From Limnomonas spitsbergensis (Eukaryota; Chlorophyta; Chlorophyceae; Chlamydomonadales): a stretch of DNA of 64,000 nt. The translations under genes and the position numbers were made by a program. The stretch spans positions 4,216,001-4,280,000 of the forward strand of contig JAYJMM010000117.1 in NCBI GenBank assembly GCA_037349105.1. Direction: 5' to 3'. Shown in pieces: positions 59,000 to 64,000 of this stretch (within the stretch, counting starts at the first letter, position 1; every line of letters starts with the position of its first letter). The notes beneath the pieces are model-generated. The model did no database searches, was not told where the DNA came from, and saw nothing but the letters and a program-made list of their open reading frames with translations.

Positions 59000-61900
59000 T
59001 GCTAGGACGCTCACCTGGGTAACTGGCGGCCAGTGGTGTCATCTCCCACGGTACTGTGCAAACTTCTCCCTCTCGTCCACACTAGGGCTGATTTCGGAGT
59101 GCGAATTCGTAAGCTGCTTGTTTGCTGTGTCTCATAACCTCTGTGCAATATATTTGTTATCCATTCCTTACCGTTGCTCCTGTCGTAAGCGTGCATGTTA
59201 GACTAGGCATGTAACAGTGCATGGCGGGTTTGTGGGCCACCCTGACCCCTGCATGCTAGGACGCTCACCCGGGTAACTGGCGGCCAGTGGTGTCATCTCC
59301 CTCGGTTGTGTGCAAGCTTCTCCCTCTCGTCCACTCTAGGGCTGATTTCGGGGTGCGAATTCGTAAGCTGCTTGTTTGCTGTGTCTCATAACCTCTGTGC
59401 AATATATTTGTTATCCATTCCTTACCGTTGCTCCTGTCGTAAGCGTGCATGTTAGACTAGGCATGTAACAGTGCATGGCGGGTTTGTGTGCCTCCCTGAC
59501 CCCTGCATGCTAGGACGCTCACCCGGGTAACTGGCGGCCTGTGGTGTCATCTCCCTCGGTTGTGTGCAAGCTTCTCCCTCTCGTCCACTCTAGGGCTGAT
59601 TTCGGGGTGCGAATTCGTAAGCTGCTTGTTTGCTGTGTCTCTTAACCTCTGTGCAATATATTTGTTATCCATTCCTTACCGTTGCTCATGTCGTAAGCGT
59701 GCATGTTAGACTAGGCATGTAACAGTGCATGGCGGGTTTGTGTGCCGCCCTGATCCCTGCATGCTAGGACGCTCACCTGGGTAACTGGCGGCCAGTGGTG
59801 TCATCTCCCTCGGTACTGTGCAAGCTTCTCCCTCTCGTCCGCACCCAAGCTGGTTTCAGAGTGCGAATTCGTAGGCTGCCTGATTTCCCTAGCTCATGAC
59901 CTCTGTGCAATATTTTGTTCCCATCATTTTCTTACCGTTGCTCCTGTCGTAAGCGTGCATGTTAGACTAGGCATGTAACAGTGCATGGCGGGTTTGTGTG
60001 CCTCCCTGACCCCTGCATGCAAGGACGCTCACCTGGGTAACTGGCGGCCAGTGGTGTCAACTCCCTCGGTACTGTGCAAGCTTCTCCCTCTCGTCCACAC
60101 TAGGGCTGGTGTCAGAGTGCGAATTCGTAAGCTGCCTGATTTCCCTAGCTCATAACCTCTGTGCAATATTTTGTTCCCATCATTTTCTTACCGTTGCTCC
60201 TGTCGTAAGCGTGCATGTTAGACTAGGCATGTAACAGTGCATGGCGGGTTTGTGTGCCTCCCTGACCCCTGCATGCTAGGACGCTCACCTGGGTAATTGG
60301 CGGCCAGTGGTGTCATCTCCCACGGTACTGTGCAAGCTTCTCCCTCTCGTCCACACTAGGGCTGATTTCGGAGTGCGAATTCGTAAGCTGCTTGTTTGCT
60401 GTGTCTCATAACCTCTGTGCAATATATTTGTTATCCATTCCTTACCGTTGCTCCTGTCGTAAGCGTGCATGTTAGACTAGGCATGTAACAGTGCATGGCG
60501 GGTTTGTGGGCCACCCTGACCCCTGCATGCTAGGACGCTCACCCGGGTAACTGGCGGCCAGTGGTGTCATCTCCCTCGGTTGTGTGCAAGCTTCTCCCTC
60601 TCGTCCACACTAGGGCTGATTTCGGGGTGCGAATTCGTAAGCTGCTTGTTTGCTGTGTCTCATAACCTCTGTGCAATATATTTGTTATCCATTCCTTACC
60701 GTTGCTCCTGTCGTAAGCGTGCATGTTAGACTAGGCATGTAACAGTGCATGGCGGGTTTGTGTGCCTCCCTGATCCCTGCATGCTAGGACGCTCACCTGG
60801 GTAACTGGCGGCCAGTGGTGTCATCTCCCTCGGTACTGTGCAAGCTTCTCCCTCTCGTTCGCACCCAAGCTGGTATCAGAGTGCGAATTCGTAAGCTGCT
60901 TGATTTCCCTAGCTCATGACCTCTGTGCAATATTTTTTTTATCATTTTCTTACCGTTGCTCCTGTCGAAGTGTGCATGTTAGACTAGGCATGTAACAGTG
61001 CATGGCGGGTTTGTGGGCCTCCCTGACCCCTGCATGCTAGGACGCTCACCCGGGTAACTGGCGGCCAGTGGTGTCATCTCCCACGGTACTGTGCAAGCTT
61101 CTCCCTCTCGTCCACACTAGGGCTGATTTCGGAGTGCGAATTCGAAAGCTGCTTGTTTGCTGTGTCTCATAACCTCTGTGCAATATATTTGTTATTCATT
61201 CCTTACCGTTGCACCTGTCGTAAGCGTGCATGTTAGACTATGCATGTAACAGTGCATGGCGGGTTTGTGTGCCTCCCTGACCCCTGCATGCTAGGACGCT
61301 CACCTGGGTAACTGGCGGCCAGTGGTGTCATCTCCCACGGTACTGTGCAAGCTTCTCCCTCTCGTCCACACTAGGGCTGATTTCGGAGTGCGAATTCGTA
61401 AACTGCTTGTTTGCTGTGTCTCATAACCTCTGTGCAATATATTTGTTATTCATTCCTTACCGTTGCTCCTGTCGTAAGCGTGCATGTTAGACTAGGCATG
61501 TAACAGTGCATGGCGGGTTTGTGGGCCTCCCTGACCCCTGCATGCTAGGACGCTCACCTGGGTAACTGGCGGCCAGTGGTGTCATCTCCCTCGGTTGTGT
61601 GCAAGCTTCTCCCTCTCGTCCACACTAGGGCTGATTTCGGAGTGCGAATTCGTAAGCTGCTTGTTTGCTGTGTCTCATAACCTCTGTGCAATATATTTGT
61701 TATCCATTCCTTACCGTTGCTCCTGTCGTAAGCGTGCATGTTAGACTAGGCATGTAACAGTGCATGGCGGGTTTGTGTGCCGCCCTGATCCCTGCATGCT
61801 AGGACGCTCACCTGGGTAACTGGCGGCCAGTGGTGTCAACTCCCTCGGTACTGTGCAAGCTTCTCCCTCTCGTCCGTACCCGGGCTGGTGTCAGAGTGCG

Positions 61901-64000
61901 AATTCGTAAGCTGCCTGATTTCCCTAGCTCATGACCTCTGTGCAATATTTTTTTTATCATTTTCTTACCGTTGCTCCTGTCGAAGTGTGCATGTTAGACT
62001 AGGCATGTAACAGTGCATGGCGGGTTTGTGGGCCTCCCTGACCCCTGCATGCTAGGACGCTCACCTGGGTAACTGGCGGCCAGTGGTGTCATCTCCCACG
62101 GTACTGTGCAAGCTTCTCCCTCTCGTCCACACTAGGGCTGATTTCGGAGTGCGAATTCGAAAGCTGCTTGTTTGCTGTGTCTCATAACCTCTATGCAATA
62201 TATTTGTTATTCATTCCTTACCGTTGCACCTGTCGTAAGCGTGCATGTTAGACTATGCATGTAACAGTGCATGGCGGGTTTGTGTGCCTCCCTGACCCCT
62301 GCATGCTAGGACGCTCACCTGGGTAACTGGCGGCCAGTGGTGTCATCTCCCACGGTACTGTGCAAGCTTCTCCCTCTCGTCCACACTAGGGCTGATTTCG
62401 GAGTGCGAATTCGTAAGCTGCTTGTTTGCTGTGTCTCATAACCTCTGTGCAATATATTTGTTATCCATTCCTTACCGTTGCTCCTGTCGTAAGCGTGCAT
62501 GTTAGACTATGCATGTAACAGTGCATGGCGGGTTTGTGTGCCGCCCTGATCCCTGCATGCTAGGACGCTCACCTGGGTAACTGGCGGCCAGTGGTGTCAT
62601 CTCCCACGGTACTGTGCAAACTTCTCCCTCTCGTCCACACTAGGGCTGATTTCGGAGTGCGAATTCGTAAGCTGCTTGTTTGCTGTGTCTCATAACCTCT
62701 GTGCAATATATTTGTTATCCATTCCTTACCGTTGCTCCTGTCGTAAGCGTGCATGTTAGACTAGGCATGTAACAGTGCATGGCGGGTTTGTGGGCCACCC
62801 TGACCCCTGCATGATAGGACGCTCACCCAGGTAACTGGCGGCCAGTGGTGTCATCTCCCTCGGTTGTGTGCAAGCTTCTCCCTCTCGTCCACTCTAGGGC
62901 TGATTTCGGGGTGCGAATTCGTAAGCTGCTTGTTTGCTGTGTCTCATAACCTCTGTGCAATATATTTGTTATCCATTCCTTACCGTTGCTCCTGTCGTAA
63001 GCGTGCATGTTAGACTAGGCATGTAACAGTGCATGGCGGGTTTGTGTGCCTCCCTGACCCCTGCATGCTAGGACGCTCACCCGGGTAACTGGCGGCCTGT
63101 GGTGTCATCTCCCTCGGTTGTGTGCAAGCTTCTCCCTCTCGTCCACTCTAGGGCTGATTTCGGGGTGCGAATTCGTAAGCTGCTTGTTTGCTGTGTCTCT
63201 TAACCTCTGTGCAATATATTTGTTATCCATTCCTTACCGTTGCTCATGTCGTAAGCGTGCATGTTAGACTAGGCATGTAACAGTGCATGGCGGGTTTGTG
63301 TGCCGCCCTGATCCCTGCATGCTAGGACGCTCACCTGGGTAACTGGCGGCCAGTGGTGTCATCTCCCTCGGTACTGTGCAAGCTTCTCCCTCTCGTCCGC
63401 ACCCAAGCTGGTTTCAGAGTGCGAATTCGTAGGCTGCCTGATTTCCCTAGCTCATGACCTCTGTGCAATATTTTGTTCCCATCATTTTCTTACCGTTGCT
63501 CCTGTCGTAAGCGTGCATGTTAGACTAGGCATGTAACAGTGCATGGCGGGTTTGTGTGCCTCCCTGACCCCTGCATGCAAGGACGCTCACCTGGGTAACT
63601 GGCGGCCAGTGGTGTCAACTCCCTCGGTACTGTGCAAGCTTCTCCCTCTCGTCCACACTAGGGCTGGTGTCAGAGTGCGAATTCGTAAGCTGCCTGATTT
63701 CCCTAGCTCATAACCTCTGTGCAATATTTTGTTCCCATCATTTTCTTACCGTTGCTCCTGTCGTAAGCGTGCATGTTAGACTAGGCATGTAACAGTGCAT
63801 GGCGGGTTTGTGTGCCTCCCTGACCCCTGCATGCTAGGACGCTCACCTGGGTAATTGGCAGCCAGTGGTGTCATCTCCCACGGTACTGTGCAAGCTTCTC
63901 CCTCTCGTCCACACTAGGGCTGATTTCGGAGTGCGAATTCGTAAGCTGCTTGTTTGCTGTGTCTCATAACCTCTGTGCAATATATTTGTTATCCATTCCT
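59000..64000. repeat. Higher-order repeat with 3,558-bp offset (14 units)
   Basis: The variants at 59,011, 59,265 and 60,285 recur at 62,569, 62,823 and 63,843. A rare loss of the AAGCTT site (GCAAACTTCTCC) marks 59,060 and its counterpart at 62,617. The second block runs off the window. A smaller 1,015-bp duplication lies inside it (about 60,900 and 61,920). Confidence 0.85.

Larger units (their letters stand above)
41040..64000. repeat. 254-bp satellite array, about 89 units, running off the window end
   Basis: A head-to-tail array with a 254-bp period (for example equivalent points at 47,562, 47,816, 48,070, 48,324 and 48,578). Each unit has a constant half (GTGTCATCTCCC, GTGCAAGCTTCTCC, GCATGTAACAGTGCATGGCGG) and a variable half. 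Two unit types alternate irregularly: type A (GCTGATTTCGGAG, GCTTGTTTGCTGTGTCTC, ATATATTTGTTATCC) and type B (GCTGGTGTCAGAG, GCCTGATTTCCCTAGCTC, then CCCATCATTTTC). Almost every unit has one AAGCTT and one GAATTC. The array is uniform up to base 64,000, so its full size is unknown. Most likely a centromeric, pericentromeric or subtelomeric satellite; no telomere repeat is present. Confidence 0.97.

Noticed and set aside
41040..64000. Dozens of 61-85 codon frames in the satellite as real genes
   Set aside because: They recur with the 254-bp period in changing frames and have no domain, no promoter context and no codon bias; they follow from the repeat.
41040..64000. CRISPR-like array
   Set aside because: The units are contiguous 254-bp satellites without spacers, in a eukaryotic genome, and no cas genes are present.
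63000..64000. Telomere-proximal end
   Set aside because: No TTTAGGG or TTTTAGGG repeats are seen; the satellite simply continues to the end of the window.

Overview
The window is nuclear DNA of a green alga (Chlorophyta). Two intron-rich genes on the + strand encode plastid proteins with transit-like N-termini, exons are GC-rich with GT-AG (once GC-AG) introns, and TGTAA, the chlorophyte polyadenylation word, lies about 220-290 bases after both stop codons. The species cannot be named from the sequence alone. There is no operon structure and nothing bacterial apart from a fragment of organelle rRNA.

Layout. 1-7 kb: intergenic DNA with remains of two non-LTR retrotransposon families. 7.1-14.7 kb: a complete 22-exon gene for the plastid Hsp100 chaperone ClpC (924 aa by my splice model). 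15.8-16.1 kb: another retrotransposon tail. 16.8-18.2 kb: a complete small hAT transposon with matching inverted termini and a perfect 8-bp target duplication; it encodes a 281-aa protein with a zinc finger and a hAT dimerisation region but no room for a catalytic domain. 19.0-25.4 kb: a complete 10-exon gene for plastid SufB (537 aa), the scaffold of the SUF iron-sulfur assembly system. 26.7-31.2 kb, minus strand: a multi-exon gene predicted to join a nucleotidyltransferase domain of OAS/CD-NTase-like appearance, TPR repeats and a right-handed beta-helix; a short broken copy of its beta-helix part lies at 36.9 kb. 32.2-33.4 kb: a CACTA-type non-autonomous DNA transposon packed with TTATCA/TGATAA words. 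34.0-36.4 kb: a decayed LINE with a recognisable reverse transcriptase. 39.7-40.2 kb: a 116-bp tandem repeat.

From about 41.0 kb to the end of the window there is one continuous satellite of 254-bp units (about 89 units), built from two unit types and expanded by larger tandem blocks of 2,793, about 1,018, about 2,034 and 3,558 bp. A 347-bp piece of the 3' end of an organelle large-subunit rRNA gene sits inside it at 42.13-42.48 kb.

ClpC and SufB both serve plastid protein homeostasis and cofactor supply, but their proximity is probably incidental. The most unusual items are the nucleotidyltransferase-TPR-beta-helix gene, the intact miniature hAT element with a protein-coding remnant, the CACTA element, and the satellite with its organelle rRNA insertion.
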